Part shown: one piece after another, positions 1 to 6,947 of the stretch
How positions within the stretch are numbered: the stretch's first letter is position 1
How the letters are laid out: every line of letters begins with the position of its first letter
Source of the DNA: an uncultured bacterium
GTDB taxonomy: Bacteria > Desulfobacterota > WTBG01
Direction of reading: 5' to 3'
Length of the DNA: 15,641 bases
Assembly: GCA_938024025.1 (NCBI GenBank)
Contig: CALJBY010000193.1
Location: 1 to 15,641 of the forward strand
The notes under the pieces: model-generated
Seen by the model: only the letters and a program-made list of their open reading frames with translations
What the model was told of the DNA's origin: nothing
Database searches by the model: none
Made by a program: the position numbers and the translations under genes

Positions 1-435
1 ATTTTTCTCAGCCTGATCAAGCAAGTCCTCCACGTCCCCCTCATTTTCATATCCTCTGCTGACAATCTCAGTGGCTGTAGCAATTAATCTTCTCAGGATG
101 GCTTTCTCTTTTACTATCCGGGCATAGTAGGTGATATTGGCAGCGGTAGGAATACTATCCACCAAAGAAGACAGGTACGCACTTCCCCCAATAGCATCAA
201 GCTGATTAGTACCTTTTAGCTGATTGGTAAGGGTAATAAGGTCTATTGGCTCATTTTTTTCAAAGAGTTGAATCATGGAGTGAAAAGTTTTGCGGTGGGA
301 TTCACGGTAGAAGTCATCAGGAGTGAGAATCTCTAAAACCTTACTAATTGCTTCATTTTCCAGTAAGATGCCACCTATAACGGATTGTTCAGCTTCAAGG
401 TTCTGAGGAGGTATTTTATGATTGGCGATATCCAT
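1..435 (-). CDS. dnaB: Replicative DNA helicase DnaB, N-terminal part (3' end outside window)
   Basis: Hexameric replicative helicase that unwinds the fork and interacts with primase. I translated the reverse strand from ATG 435 and obtained 145 open codons running off the left edge. The start MDIANHKIPPQNLEAEQSVI, followed by GGILLE, is the classic opening of the DnaB N-terminal domain. Later segments typical of the family are DDFYRESHRKTF, a PIDLITL motif, a GGSAYLSSL stretch and YYARIVKEKAILRRLI. Only the helical primase-interacting domain is visible; the RecA-like ATPase domain with its Walker motifs would lie beyond base 1. No better in-frame start is found upstream, and the Shine-Dalgarno is weak. 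It is the last visible gene after rplI, the usual position in rpsF-rpsR-rplI-dnaB clusters, with a 156-base spacer that holds nothing I recognise. Confidence 0.95.
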   Translation of the reverse strand, partial: MDIANHKIPPQNLEAEQSVIGGILLENEAISKVLEILTPDDFYRESHRKTFHSMIQLFEKNEPIDLITLTNQLKGTNQLDAIGGSAYLSSLVDSIPTAANITYYARIVKEKAILRRLIATATEIVSRGYENEGDVEDLLDQAEKN

Positions 436-583
436 AGGGCTACTTGAGCAGAGTACAACACTTGATGAAGGGATAGATTAGGGTAACGCGCGGTTTCCGT
501 AACCCAGGTACATTACCGATCGTGTCCAATCGTGCTTATCACCGATGCGGAACTACATCCAATAGGGGAAATGGAAAAAGAGT

Positions 584-1027
584 TTACGTCTTAACGACCC
601 AAACTTTTACGTGGGCGGTAACCTCAGAGTGTAGTTTTATAGGTATTGTATAAATGCCAAGTGTTTTGATAGGCTCATCAAGGTGTATTTTCCTGCGGTC
701 AATCTCGATCCCTTCAGCTCGTAAACTCTCAGCGATATCCATGGAGGTAACTGATCCGAAAAGCTTCTCTTCATCACCGGCAGGCTTTGCCACGGTACAG
801 GAAGCCGCTTCAATCCTTTTCGCTAACCGTTCAGCTTCCCGTTTTATCTTATCAATCTTTTCCTTTAGCTGTTTCGTTTGATGCTCCAGTATCTTCACAT
901 TTTGGGTAGTGGCCTTGATAGCTTTACCACAGGGAATAAGAAAATTCCTTCCATACCCACCAGAGACTTTCACCAGTTCTCCCATTTTGCCTAATGGGGC
1001 TACATCTTCAACGAGAATGACTTTCAC
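584..1027 (-). CDS. rplI: 50S ribosomal protein L9
   Basis: L9 binds 23S rRNA near the L1 stalk base and helps keep the reading frame. The product is 147 residues, the usual length. The N-terminal domain (KVILVEDVAPLGKMGELV, then VSGGYGRNFLIP) is the canonical L9 signature. A long charged connecting helix follows (about residues 40-75), then the C-terminal RNA-binding domain ending in AHVKVWVVKT. I place the start at GTG 1027 so that the protein begins with the usual M-K-V-I-L. An in-frame TTG directly upstream (1028-1030) is only 3 bases from the Shine-Dalgarno, whereas the GTG has a 6-base spacing. The gene lies 113 bases after rpsR in the same direction. Identity is certain from sequence; the exact start is inferred. 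Confidence 0.97.
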   Translation of the reverse strand: MKVILVEDVAPLGKMGELVKVSGGYGRNFLIPCGKAIKATTQNVKILEHQTKQLKEKIDKIKREAERLAKRIEAASCTVAKPAGDEEKLFGSVTSMDIAESLRAEGIEIDRRKIHLDEPIKTLGIYTIPIKLHSEVTAHVKVWVVKT

Positions 1028-1033
1028 CAAACA

Positions 1034-1040
1034 CCTCTCT
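1034..1040 (-). promoter_or_regulatory. Ribosome binding site of rplI
   Basis: The reverse strand reads AGAGAGG, 6 bases before GTG 1027 but only 3 bases before TTG 1028-1030. This decides in favour of the GTG start. Confidence 0.6.
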
Positions 1041-1109
1041 TAATAAGTAACACGTTAGCCCCAACTTTCTAAATCCTATCGATGGGGAATACAGTACATT
1101 TTTACTGGC

Positions 1110-1130
1110 AACTCGAAACTCGCAACCCGT
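1110..1130. repeat. Three imperfect tandem heptamers
   Basis: The plus strand reads AACTCGA, AACTCGC, AACCCGT in a row, in the 113-base gap between rpsR and rplI. The unit is repeated with one or two changes. The 9-mer ACTCGAAAC at 1111-1119 also occurs at 10086-10094. This could be a decayed remnant of a longer heptanucleotide array; no function is evident. Confidence 0.4.
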
Positions 1131-1140
1131 AATGCTCTTT

Positions 1141-1392
1141 CTAATGGGCCACGGTGAAGGGAATCAAAGCAATATTGCGAGCTCTTTTAACAGCGCTCGT
1201 GATTCTTCTTTGATGCCGGGCACAGTTTCCCGAAATCCTGCGAGGAATAATCTTTCCTCTTTCTGTTACAAAAAAGCGAAGCATGGAAAAATCTTTGTAG
1301 TCTATAGCAAGACTGCTGTCAGCACAGAATCTGCATATCTTCTGCTTGTGGAATGTCTTCTTTTTTCTATTGGTAAACTGCCGCTTTTTCAA
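1141..1392 (-). CDS. rpsR: 30S ribosomal protein S18
   Basis: S18 is a small-subunit platform protein that pairs with S6. The 83-residue product has a basic N-terminus, a CRFC pair at residues 20-23 (seen in Cys-bearing S18 forms), then DYKD and the strongly conserved core [20 protein letters not shown] followed by [17 protein letters not shown]. It starts at TTG 1392 (reverse strand), with GGGAGG seven bases upstream. No ATG or GTG lies at a comparable position, so TTG is well supported. It sits between rpsF and rplI on the same strand. The gap to rpsF is 139 bases and contains no ssb gene, which many bacteria have here. A possible tiny upstream reading frame overlaps its start (see 1389-1424). 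Confidence 0.98.
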   Translation of the reverse strand: MKKRQFTNRKKKTFHKQKICRFCADSSLAIDYKDFSMLRFFVTERGKIIPRRISGNCARHQRRITSAVKRARNIALIPFTVAH

Positions 1393-1424
1393 AAAAATAC
1401 CTCCCTTAACGAATCCCTCAACAT
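1389..1424 (-). other. Possible 11-codon upstream reading frame overlapping the rpsR start
   Basis: On the reverse strand an ATG at 1424 opens 11 codons ([11 protein letters not shown]) ending in TGA at 1389-1391. That TGA shares bases with the rpsR start codon as TTGA, the arrangement seen in translational coupling. AGGAG lies about 13 bases upstream, which is a poor spacing. The rpsR Shine-Dalgarno lies inside this frame. It may be chance. Confidence 0.2.
1400..1405 (-). promoter_or_regulatory. Ribosome binding site of rpsR
   Basis: The reverse strand reads GGGAGG, seven bases before TTG 1392. The match is strong enough to settle the non-ATG start of rpsR. Confidence 0.7.
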
Positions 1425-1531
1425 TATTTTTTCCGTTCTCCTGTTGAACCAGCCTAATCGGCCTGACCGAATCTCATCGCAGACAGATTCCTTAAAACCG
1501 CAGGGGCAGTGGTTATAAACACTACCAGGAA

Positions 1532-1912
1532 CTACTCTTCAGCAGGAGCTGCCTCGGCTGCCGGCAAAGGTTCTGCCACCTCTTGTTCTTGATTTTCCTT
1601 TTCCTTTTTCAGGGCTTCTATCTTATCCTTTTCTACTATCACTGTTTGATAGCGAAGCACTTTTTCATTATACCGTAAGGTTTTATCGAGCTCTTGCAAT
1701 ATGGTGGGAGTCGCCATGAAATATAAAAGAAAAAAGTATCCCTTCGTACATTTTTTAATGGTGTGAGCACATCGTTTCTTACCCCAGTTATCAAGTTTGA
1801 TCACTTCACCCTTATTCCGATCAATAACAGCGGTAACCTTTTCCGTAACCACAGACAGTTCTTCTTCCGGAATATTCGGGTGAAGAATAAAAATCATTTC
1901 ATAATATCGCAA
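1532..1912 (-). CDS. rpsF: 30S ribosomal protein S6
   Basis: S6 binds S18 and the central domain of 16S rRNA. The 126-residue product opens RYYEMIFILHPN and has the conserved DNWGKKRCAHTIKKCTKGYF and LDKTLRYNEKVLRYQTV segments of the S6 ferredoxin-like fold. The last roughly 25 residues form an acidic, Ala/Glu/Pro-rich tail, common in S6. The start is TTG 1912, nine bases after GAGAGGAGG. The next in-frame ATG is five codons inside and would cut into the first beta strand. The gene lies 71 bases after rplU and is followed by rpsR without an intervening ssb. Confidence 0.97.
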   Translation of the reverse strand: MRYYEMIFILHPNIPEEELSVVTEKVTAVIDRNKGEVIKLDNWGKKRCAHTIKKCTKGYFFLLYFMATPTILQELDKTLRYNEKVLRYQTVIVEKDKIEALKKEKENQEQEVAEPLPAAEAAPAEE

Positions 1913-1921
1913 CAGTAAATT

Positions 1922-1930
1922 CCTCCTCTC
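1922..1930 (-). promoter_or_regulatory. Ribosome binding site of rpsF
   Basis: The reverse strand reads GAGAGGAGG, nine bases before TTG 1912. This is the longest anti-Shine-Dalgarno match in the ribosomal cluster and supports the TTG start. Confidence 0.65.
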
Positions 1931-1983
1931 AGCAATGTCTACTTTGTGGCCTTCCCATCAACAGGGCAATCAACCATTCCCTG

Positions 1984-2295
1984 TTAAGCCCTTATTTCCT
2001 TTATCTTTAAAACAGTGTGCTGTTGCCGATGCCCCTGTTTTTTCCTGTATCCTTTTCTGCGTTTTGATTTAAAGATTATAATCTTCTTGTCCTTCCCGTG
2101 CTCTACAATTTCGCCGATTACCCGGGAGTCTTTGAGATGGGGTCTTCCAATATCGACCTGGTCACCCTGTGCGATCAATAGGACTTCTTCGAATTCAATA
2201 AGTTCTCCAATGTCTCCGCTGATCTTCTCAATGCGCACAAGATCACCTTCGGAAACCCGATATTGTTTACCACCTGTTTTAATTACAGCATACAT
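1984..2295 (-). CDS. rplU: 50S ribosomal protein L21
   Basis: L21 is a 23S rRNA-binding protein of the large subunit. The 103-residue product begins MYAVIKTGGKQYRVSEGD and ends with the conserved basic segment FKSKRRKGYRKKQGHRQQHT, then VLKIKEI; both are diagnostic. It starts at ATG 2295 with AAGGA about ten bases upstream. It follows rng, as in many bacteria. The gene expected next, rpmA (L27), is absent and rpsF comes instead. A near-consensus -35 and a hairpin lie in the 164-base gap before it, suggesting its own promoter and leader. Confidence 0.98.
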   Translation of the reverse strand: MYAVIKTGGKQYRVSEGDLVRIEKISGDIGELIEFEEVLLIAQGDQVDIGRPHLKDSRVIGEIVEHGKDKKIIIFKSKRRKGYRKKQGHRQQHTVLKIKEIRA

Positions 2296-2352
2296 AATTC
2301 ATACATCCTTAAGTAAAGAAAGAGATAGCACCGTAATGCACTTTTCCACGTG

Positions 2353-2387
2353 AAAGAAACGAAACCCCCAGGGAGAAGAGTTTCTTT
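2353..2387 (-). promoter_or_regulatory. Hairpin in the rplU leader
   Basis: An 8-base inverted repeat (AAAGAAAC at 2353-2360, GTTTCTTT at 2380-2387) encloses a second short stem made by CCC and GGG runs (2365-2373). On the minus strand it starts roughly 9 bases after the predicted rplU transcription start and ends 57 bases before the start codon. It may be a site for ribosomal-protein feedback; that role is inference. The T-run lies on the plus strand, so it could also act as a weak plus-strand terminator. Confidence 0.35.
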
Positions 2388-2402
2388 TTTTGGTAATCTG
2401 CT

Positions 2403-2431
2403 AACTTAATGGATTTTTTTAGTTCTGTCAA
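2403..2431 (-). promoter_or_regulatory. rplU: Possible sigma70-type promoter for rplU
   Basis: On the reverse strand a perfect -35 TTGACA (2426-2431) is followed after 17 bases by TAAGTT (2403-2408), a 3/6 match to the -10. A transcription start would fall near 2396, about 100 bases before rplU. It would let rplU and the downstream ribosomal genes be transcribed apart from rng. Confidence 0.4.
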
Positions 2432-2459
2432 GAAAAATTTTCAGGGACTTTTACACCTG

Positions 2460-3986
2460 CTACCTACTCTCTATTTCATATTCTTCCTGATGGAAGTTAC
2501 TGCGCACTTTGATGGTAATCTTTTTTTTCAACTTCTGTTCCAGTTCCTCTATGGCGTAACGCTCTTCATCATACAAGAAGTCTGCAACTTCAGGATGGAG
2601 AGAAACAATGATCGTGTTTGAAGGAACATTCATGGCTTCCCGCCGTATCTCTCTGAAAATTTCAAAACAGAGGGTCGTTTTTGACTTAAGGACACCTCTC
2701 CCCTCACAATAGGGGCAGGGTTCACACAAGATCCTGCTCATATTTTCCCGGGTCCTCTTCCTCGTCATCTCCACCAAACCAAGTTCTGATATCCTGAGGA
2801 TATTTGTTTTGGCCCGATCCTTTTTGAGTGCTTCATTGAGTGCCTGGTAAACACGCTCTCGCCCACCTTCCCGCTCCATGTCGATAAAATCAATAATAAT
2901 AATTCCTCCAATATTACGCAATCTCAGCTGATAGGCAATCTCTTTTACCGCTTCCAGGTTTGTCTTTAAAATGGTATCCTCGGGATTTCCCTTCCCCACA
3001 TACTTACCGGTATTAACATCAACGGCGGTGAGTGCCTCTGTTTCTTCGATGATGATGTAACCACCTGATTTCAACCAGACTTTTGTCCCCAAAGCCCTGC
3101 TAATTTCAACCTCTACACCATAGGCATCAAAAATAGGTTGCTCTGCTTCGTACAGTTCTATAGAATATTTTAATTGGGGCATAAATGTTTCTACGAATTC
3201 AACAAGCGCATTACATTCCCTTTCTGAATCAACGACTACCTTTTCCACATCTTTAGTATATAAATCACGGATAGCCCGCAGACAAATATCCAAGTCACAA
3301 TGGATGATACTGGGGACAGAAGCATTGACTTTCTTATGCTGAATCTTCTCCCACAGTTTCAGCAAGAAATTCATATCCACCAACAAATCTTCCCCGTTCC
3401 TCCCTTCACTTGCTGTTCTGACAATAAATCCTGCTCCGGCAGGTTTGATCCGGTCAGTAATTTCCTTGAGCCGCTTTCTTTCCTCCTCATTTTCGATGCG
3501 ACGTGAAATACCTATATGGTCAACGGTGGGCATAAGAACAAGATAACGGCCGGGCAAAGAAACATGTGTTGTCACACGCGCCCCTTTAGACCCAATAGGT
3601 TCCTTAGATACCTGAACTAATACCTCCTGCCCTTCATGTAACATATCTTCAATGGGAGAAGAATAACGAGCTGGGGCAAGCACTTCATCCTTGTCTGTTT
3701 CCAAAGAGACATCTCCATTCTCGCTGGAAACCCCCATCATTAATTCTAATCCTGCATAATCTTCATATACATCTGCTACATAGAGAAAGGCAGACCGGGC
3801 CAAACCAATATCAACAAATGCAGCCTGCATCCCCGGAAGCACCCGTACGACCCTTCCCTTATAAATGTTACCCCCGATGCCCTTCTCCGAGCGCCTCTCG
3901 ATAAAAAGTTCTGCAAGAAGGCCATTTTCTATTAAAGCAATGCGTGTTTCCTGGGAAGTAACATTAATAACTAATTCAGATGGCAT
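2460..3986 (-). CDS. rng: Ribonuclease G (Rne/Rng family endoribonuclease)
   Basis: Single-strand endoribonuclease of the RNase E/G family, acting in 16S rRNA 5' maturation and mRNA decay. The product has 508 residues, close to RNase G (about 490) and without the long scaffold tail of RNase E. In order: an N-terminal RNase H-like part (VINVTSQETRIALIENG); an S1 domain at about 35-130 (GNIYKGRVVRVLPGMQAAFV, DIGLARSAFL) with an acidic loop at about 75-105; and the DNase I-like catalytic domain with DVNTG (Asp323) and IIIIDFIDME (Asp366), the two metal-binding aspartates. A zinc-link CPYC follows (Cys424 and Cys427). The Asp and Cys pairs are all intact, so it should be active. The start is ATG 3986 with only a weak AGAG upstream. 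The order radical SAM-rng-rplU is a known bacterial arrangement. Confidence 0.96.
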   Translation of the reverse strand: MPSELVINVTSQETRIALIENGLLAELFIERRSEKGIGGNIYKGRVVRVLPGMQAAFVDIGLARSAFLYVADVYEDYAGLELMMGVSSENGDVSLETDKDEVLAPARYSSPIEDMLHEGQEVLVQVSKEPIGSKGARVTTHVSLPGRYLVLMPTVDHIGISRRIENEEERKRLKEITDRIKPAGAGFIVRTASEGRNGEDLLVDMNFLLKLWEKIQHKKVNASVPSIIHCDLDICLRAIRDLYTKDVEKVVVDSERECNALVEFVETFMPQLKYSIELYEAEQPIFDAYGVEVEISRALGTKVWLKSGGYIIIEETEALTAVDVNTGKYVGKGNPEDTILKTNLEAVKEIAYQLRLRNIGGIIIIDFIDMEREGGRERVYQALNEALKKDRAKTNILRISELGLVEMTRKRTRENMSRILCEPCPYCEGRGVLKSKTTLCFEIFREIRREAMNVPSNTIIVSLHPEVADFLYDEERYAIEELEQKLKKKITIKVRSNFHQEEYEIESR

Positions 3987-4025
3987 AGCATTTTCTCTTT
4001 GGTTTTTCTAAACGTCACCACGAGT

Positions 4026-4057
4026 GCCGGTATCAGCACACCAACCAGGTGACCGGC
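4026..4057 (-). promoter_or_regulatory. Hairpin in the rng leader
   Basis: GCCGGT (4026-4031) pairs with ACCGGC (4052-4057), and inside it CACC (4039-4042) pairs with GGTG (4048-4051), leaving a 7-base bulge on one side. It lies about 40 bases before the rng start, within a 158-base gap after the radical SAM gene. No T-run follows on either strand, so it does not look like a terminator. It might be an RNase-sensitive or autoregulatory element, which is speculative. Confidence 0.3.
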
Positions 4058-4144
4058 TCATGCCTCGCAATCCACGCCCTGCCTGCCCGGTTAAATGCGA
4101 AGCTTATGTAACTAGGGTGGGCGGGGAGCTTCACAGAAGGTATT

Positions 4145-6772
4145 TCACCTTACCATACAAGGTTCCGCCGTCCTCAAGTCAATGAATGGCCCTACGCTAA
4201 ACTGCTCCCCGGTCTTTATCACACCTACCTTTTCTTTCTCAAGGGCTTTAAGTTCAAGGAGGGCCCTTAAGACCTCATATGGTCCAACGGTTTTCCCGCC
4301 ACTCATTTTTATACTCACCGCTAAAGTGGTTTCACTCTCCAGGTGAACCTGCTCTATCCACTGGTTGAGATCTATCAGGGAACTTCCTGATTTTCTTTTA
4401 ATTTCAAGATAGTTAGTATCATTCCCGGTAAATGCTTGGAGCCTTTTGCCCAAATCTCCTGAGCGAGGAAAGTGATCTTCCAAAAGCCTCTTTAAAGAAA
4501 ATAGGTAGTTAATGCTTATTATACTATCAGAAATCGAAGGAAATTTCAAAGGAATTTCCTTAGCTACCAGCACACGTAACCATTCCGGCACTTCCCGGTT
4601 CAAATGCCTTTTAAGCTCACAACAATCTACAGCACCCCGTATTTCCAAGTCCATATACTCTGACCTGCTCTCAATTCCTACCGCTAATGCAGGGCCTAAA
4701 ACAATTCTCGGCAAGGGGTGAAAGCCTTCAGAAAACCGCATGGGAACCTTTGCCCTCCTCAGTGCCCGTGAAAACAGAGCCAGTAACTCTAAATGACTTA
4801 AAAAGCAACCTTTTCCAAGCTTAGAAAACTGCACTCTTACTCTGTGGTAGCTGTGCTGGTTTTTGCCGGATCTATTACAACACGTGTTATCGGCAATCAT
4901 CACCCTTGCCTTATCATTTTCAGTGCTTATCTTCTCAGGTGGAGGGAGGACCCTAACGGTGTGTTTTTCCCCGGAGCACACACCGCAGTGAGTACATCCT
5001 CCAGTCCGGCAGCCTGGACTCACCATCGCTTTAAGCCCTTTTTGATACTCCGTCCAGAGAAAATCCCTGTCCACGCCACTCTCTATATGGTCCCAGGGAA
5101 AAACTTCATTGCGATCCCGTTTGCGGGTAGTATAAAAATCGCCATCAACAGTGCGCAAAGCTTCTTTCCAGGCATCATAGTTCAAATGCTCACTCCATCC
5201 ATCAAAGCGGCATCCCAGCCGGAATGCCTTTTCTATCACCCCGGAGAGCCGCCTATCCCCCCGGGCAAAAATTCCCTCCAGGTAGCTCATCCAGACATTT
5301 TGCCATTTAAAGTTTAAACGGAGTTTCCTGATCTCTTTCTTTAAGAATTCCTGCTTATCTACCATTGCTTCCATGCCTATCTGGGGTTCCCACTGAAAAG
5401 GGGTGTGTGCCTTGGGAACAAAAGTTGAAACACTCACATTGACCTGACCTCTTCTCCTCCCCCTCCTGGTTAGGGAAAAAACCCTTCTTGCAAGGTCAAC
5501 AATCCCCTTCACATCCTCATCCCTTTCGCCCGGCAATCCCACCATAAAATAAAGCTTGATAGCATTCCACCCTCCATCAAAGACATTGCGCACTGTCTCG
5601 AGTATTTCGTCCTCGGTAATGCCTTTATTGATGATGTCCCTTAAACGCTGGGTCCCCGCTTCGGGAGCAATGGTAAAGCCCGTTTTCCGTACCTTCTTAA
5701 TCTCATCTATCAGCTCCCGGGTCAGTGTTTCTGAGCGCAGCGAGGGAACGGAGATCGCTATCTTTTGGTCAACATACCTCCCCATCAATGTGCCCAACAA
5801 TAAAACAATGGAGCTATAATCCCCTGTACTTAAGGAAGAAAGAGAAAGCTCACCAAAACCTGAGCTATTAAGGGCAGTATCAGCCAGTTCCTCCAGCTTC
5901 TCAGGGCTTCTTTCTCGTACGGGACGATAGATCATCCCTGCCTGACAAAATCGGCAACCTCTCGTACATCCCCGTGCAATCTCCAGATTGAGGCGGTCAT
6001 GAATAATTTTTTTGTAGGGAACGATAGGCGTGCGTATAGAGGGAGTAGCATCAAGCGATGGAACCCATCTCTTTTTCACCCGCTCATAACCATCTTTGAG
6101 GGGAACAATTGCTTCCACCACCCTGTTTTTTCCATAAACCACTTTAAAAAATGATGGAATGTAAACACCCTCAATCTGTGAGAGTGCATGGAGCAGATCA
6201 TTTTTGCTTGCCTTGTCACTCTTTGCCTTTATTATAGCGTCTGAGACCTCCAAAAGGGCTTCTTCTCCATCTCCAATAAGGAAGGCATCAAAAAAATCGG
6301 CAAGCGGCTCTGGATTAAACGCACAGGGACCACCTCCTATGATTAAAGGATAGGGCTGCTCCCGCTGTGATGCATAAAGGGGGATACCTCCTAAATCGAG
6401 CATGTTCACAATGTTGGTATAGCTCAATTCATATTGGAGGGAAAATCCCACCACATCAAAACTGCCTACGGGAAGGGCTGATTCGAGTGACGTAAGCTTT
6501 CTACCCTTTTCTCTCATCACCTTCTCCATGTCGAGCCCCGGTGAGTATACACGCTCGGCTGCAATATCACGCCGTACATTAAGCAGGTGGTAGAGTATCT
6601 GCAAGCCAAGGTGGGACATGCCTACCTCATAAACATCAGGAAAGGCAAGACAGACCTTGAGGTTAACCCGGGATAGATCTTTGGTGACGGCATTGATCTC
6701 ACCACCCAGATAGCGGCTGGGCTGGCTCACCAGAGCAATAAGATCTTCTATCCCCTCTTCTGAATACTGCAT
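4145..6772 (-). CDS. B12-binding-like radical SAM protein fused to a DUF2344 domain (TIGR03960/TIGR03936 type)
   Basis: Predicted iron-sulfur enzyme; the reaction is unknown, though its constant linkage to rng and rplU suggests a role in RNA or ribosome modification. With the start at ATG 6772 it has 875 residues. Residues about 10-30 hold the family opening VSQPSRYLGGEINAV. Residues about 35-200 form a cobalamin-binding-like region (FPDVYEVGMSHLGLQILYHL, IIGGGPCAFNPEPL). The radical SAM cluster motif CTRGCRFC is at Cys269, 273 and 276. A second Cys group (CRTGGCTHCGVC, residues 588-599) could bind another cluster. From about residue 644 comes DUF2344 (VQFSKLGKGCFLSHLELL, RFSEGFHPLPRI). The frame stays open to a TTG at 6862, but the predicted promoter start lies near 6855, so a later start is needed: ATG 6796 (AGGA 10 bases upstream) or ATG 6772 (AAGGGA upstream, matching the usual short N-terminus). 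Domain identity is firm; the start is not. Confidence 0.9.
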   Translation of the reverse strand: MQYSEEGIEDLIALVSQPSRYLGGEINAVTKDLSRVNLKVCLAFPDVYEVGMSHLGLQILYHLLNVRRDIAAERVYSPGLDMEKVMREKGRKLTSLESALPVGSFDVVGFSLQYELSYTNIVNMLDLGGIPLYASQREQPYPLIIGGGPCAFNPEPLADFFDAFLIGDGEEALLEVSDAIIKAKSDKASKNDLLHALSQIEGVYIPSFFKVVYGKNRVVEAIVPLKDGYERVKKRWVPSLDATPSIRTPIVPYKKIIHDRLNLEIARGCTRGCRFCQAGMIYRPVRERSPEKLEELADTALNSSGFGELSLSSLSTGDYSSIVLLLGTLMGRYVDQKIAISVPSLRSETLTRELIDEIKKVRKTGFTIAPEAGTQRLRDIINKGITEDEILETVRNVFDGGWNAIKLYFMVGLPGERDEDVKGIVDLARRVFSLTRRGRRRGQVNVSVSTFVPKAHTPFQWEPQIGMEAMVDKQEFLKKEIRKLRLNFKWQNVWMSYLEGIFARGDRRLSGVIEKAFRLGCRFDGWSEHLNYDAWKEALRTVDGDFYTTRKRDRNEVFPWDHIESGVDRDFLWTEYQKGLKAMVSPGCRTGGCTHCGVCSGEKHTVRVLPPPEKISTENDKARVMIADNTCCNRSGKNQHSYHRVRVQFSKLGKGCFLSHLELLALFSRALRRAKVPMRFSEGFHPLPRIVLGPALAVGIESRSEYMDLEIRGAVDCCELKRHLNREVPEWLRVLVAKEIPLKFPSISDSIISINYLFSLKRLLEDHFPRSGDLGKRLQAFTGNDTNYLEIKRKSGSSLIDLNQWIEQVHLESETTLAVSIKMSGGKTVGPYEVLRALLELKALEKEKVGVIKTGEQFSVGPFIDLRTAEPCMVR

Positions 6773-6861
6773 TCGGTCCCTTAGTGCTCCTATCATGGAT
6801 TGAACATCCTGAAAAATAAGACGGAATACCCCCTCGCCGGGGAATAGATTCCGCAGGAACA

Positions 6862-6890
6862 ATAGTAGTACAAAATGGAGAAGGGGTCAA
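6862..6890 (-). promoter_or_regulatory. Sigma70-type promoter for the radical SAM-rng operon
   Basis: The reverse strand has -35 TTGACC (6885-6890, 5/6), a 17-base spacer and -10 TACTAT (6862-6867, 4/6). The expected start of transcription is near 6855, leaving about 80 bases of leader before ATG 6772. The -35 lies in the palindrome arm and the -10 in the left direct repeat. Confidence 0.5.
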
Positions 6891-6909
6891 GTCTACGTTT
6901 GACCCTTTC
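6880..6909. repeat. REP-like imperfect palindrome
   Basis: GAAGGGGTCAA (6880-6890) pairs with TTGACCCTTTC (6899-6909): 11 positions with one G-T mismatch and an 8-base loop GTCTACGT. GGGGTCAAGTCTACGTTTGA is the sort of sequence found beside REP-associated (RAYT, IS200-like) transposases. That likeness is from memory and no transposase gene is present here. Confidence 0.5.
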
Positions 6910-6918
6910 AAACTTTTA

Positions 6919-6947
6919 TTGACACACCAGTGGGCTTTTTCTATACT
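6919..6947 (+). promoter_or_regulatory. Near-consensus sigma70 promoter for the methyltransferase-HD unit
   Basis: Perfect -35 TTGACA (6919-6924), 17-base spacer, -10 TATACT (6942-6947, 5/6). The transcription start would be near 6954, about 55 bases before the methyltransferase start. This is the best promoter match in the window. Confidence 0.7.

Noticed and set aside
1132..1518. 128-codon plus-strand frame opposite rpsR
   Set aside because: It is antisense to a certain ribosomal gene, its protein is low in complexity and unlike any family, and no ribosome site is seen.
1393..1531. Hidden ssb or ssb remnant between rpsF and rpsR
   Set aside because: The 139 bases are too short and translate to nothing like SSB.
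2353..2395. Rho-independent terminator on the plus strand
   Set aside because: Inverted repeat plus T-run fits loosely, but no plus-strand gene ends nearby; it is better read as the rplU leader structure.
4844..5317. 157-codon plus-strand frame opposite the radical SAM gene
   Set aside because: It is a shadow frame inside a conserved coding region; no domain is recognisable.
6773..6862. N-terminal extension of the radical SAM protein to TTG 6862
   Set aside because: It starts upstream of the predicted transcription start near 6855, has no ribosome site, and adds residues that family members lack.
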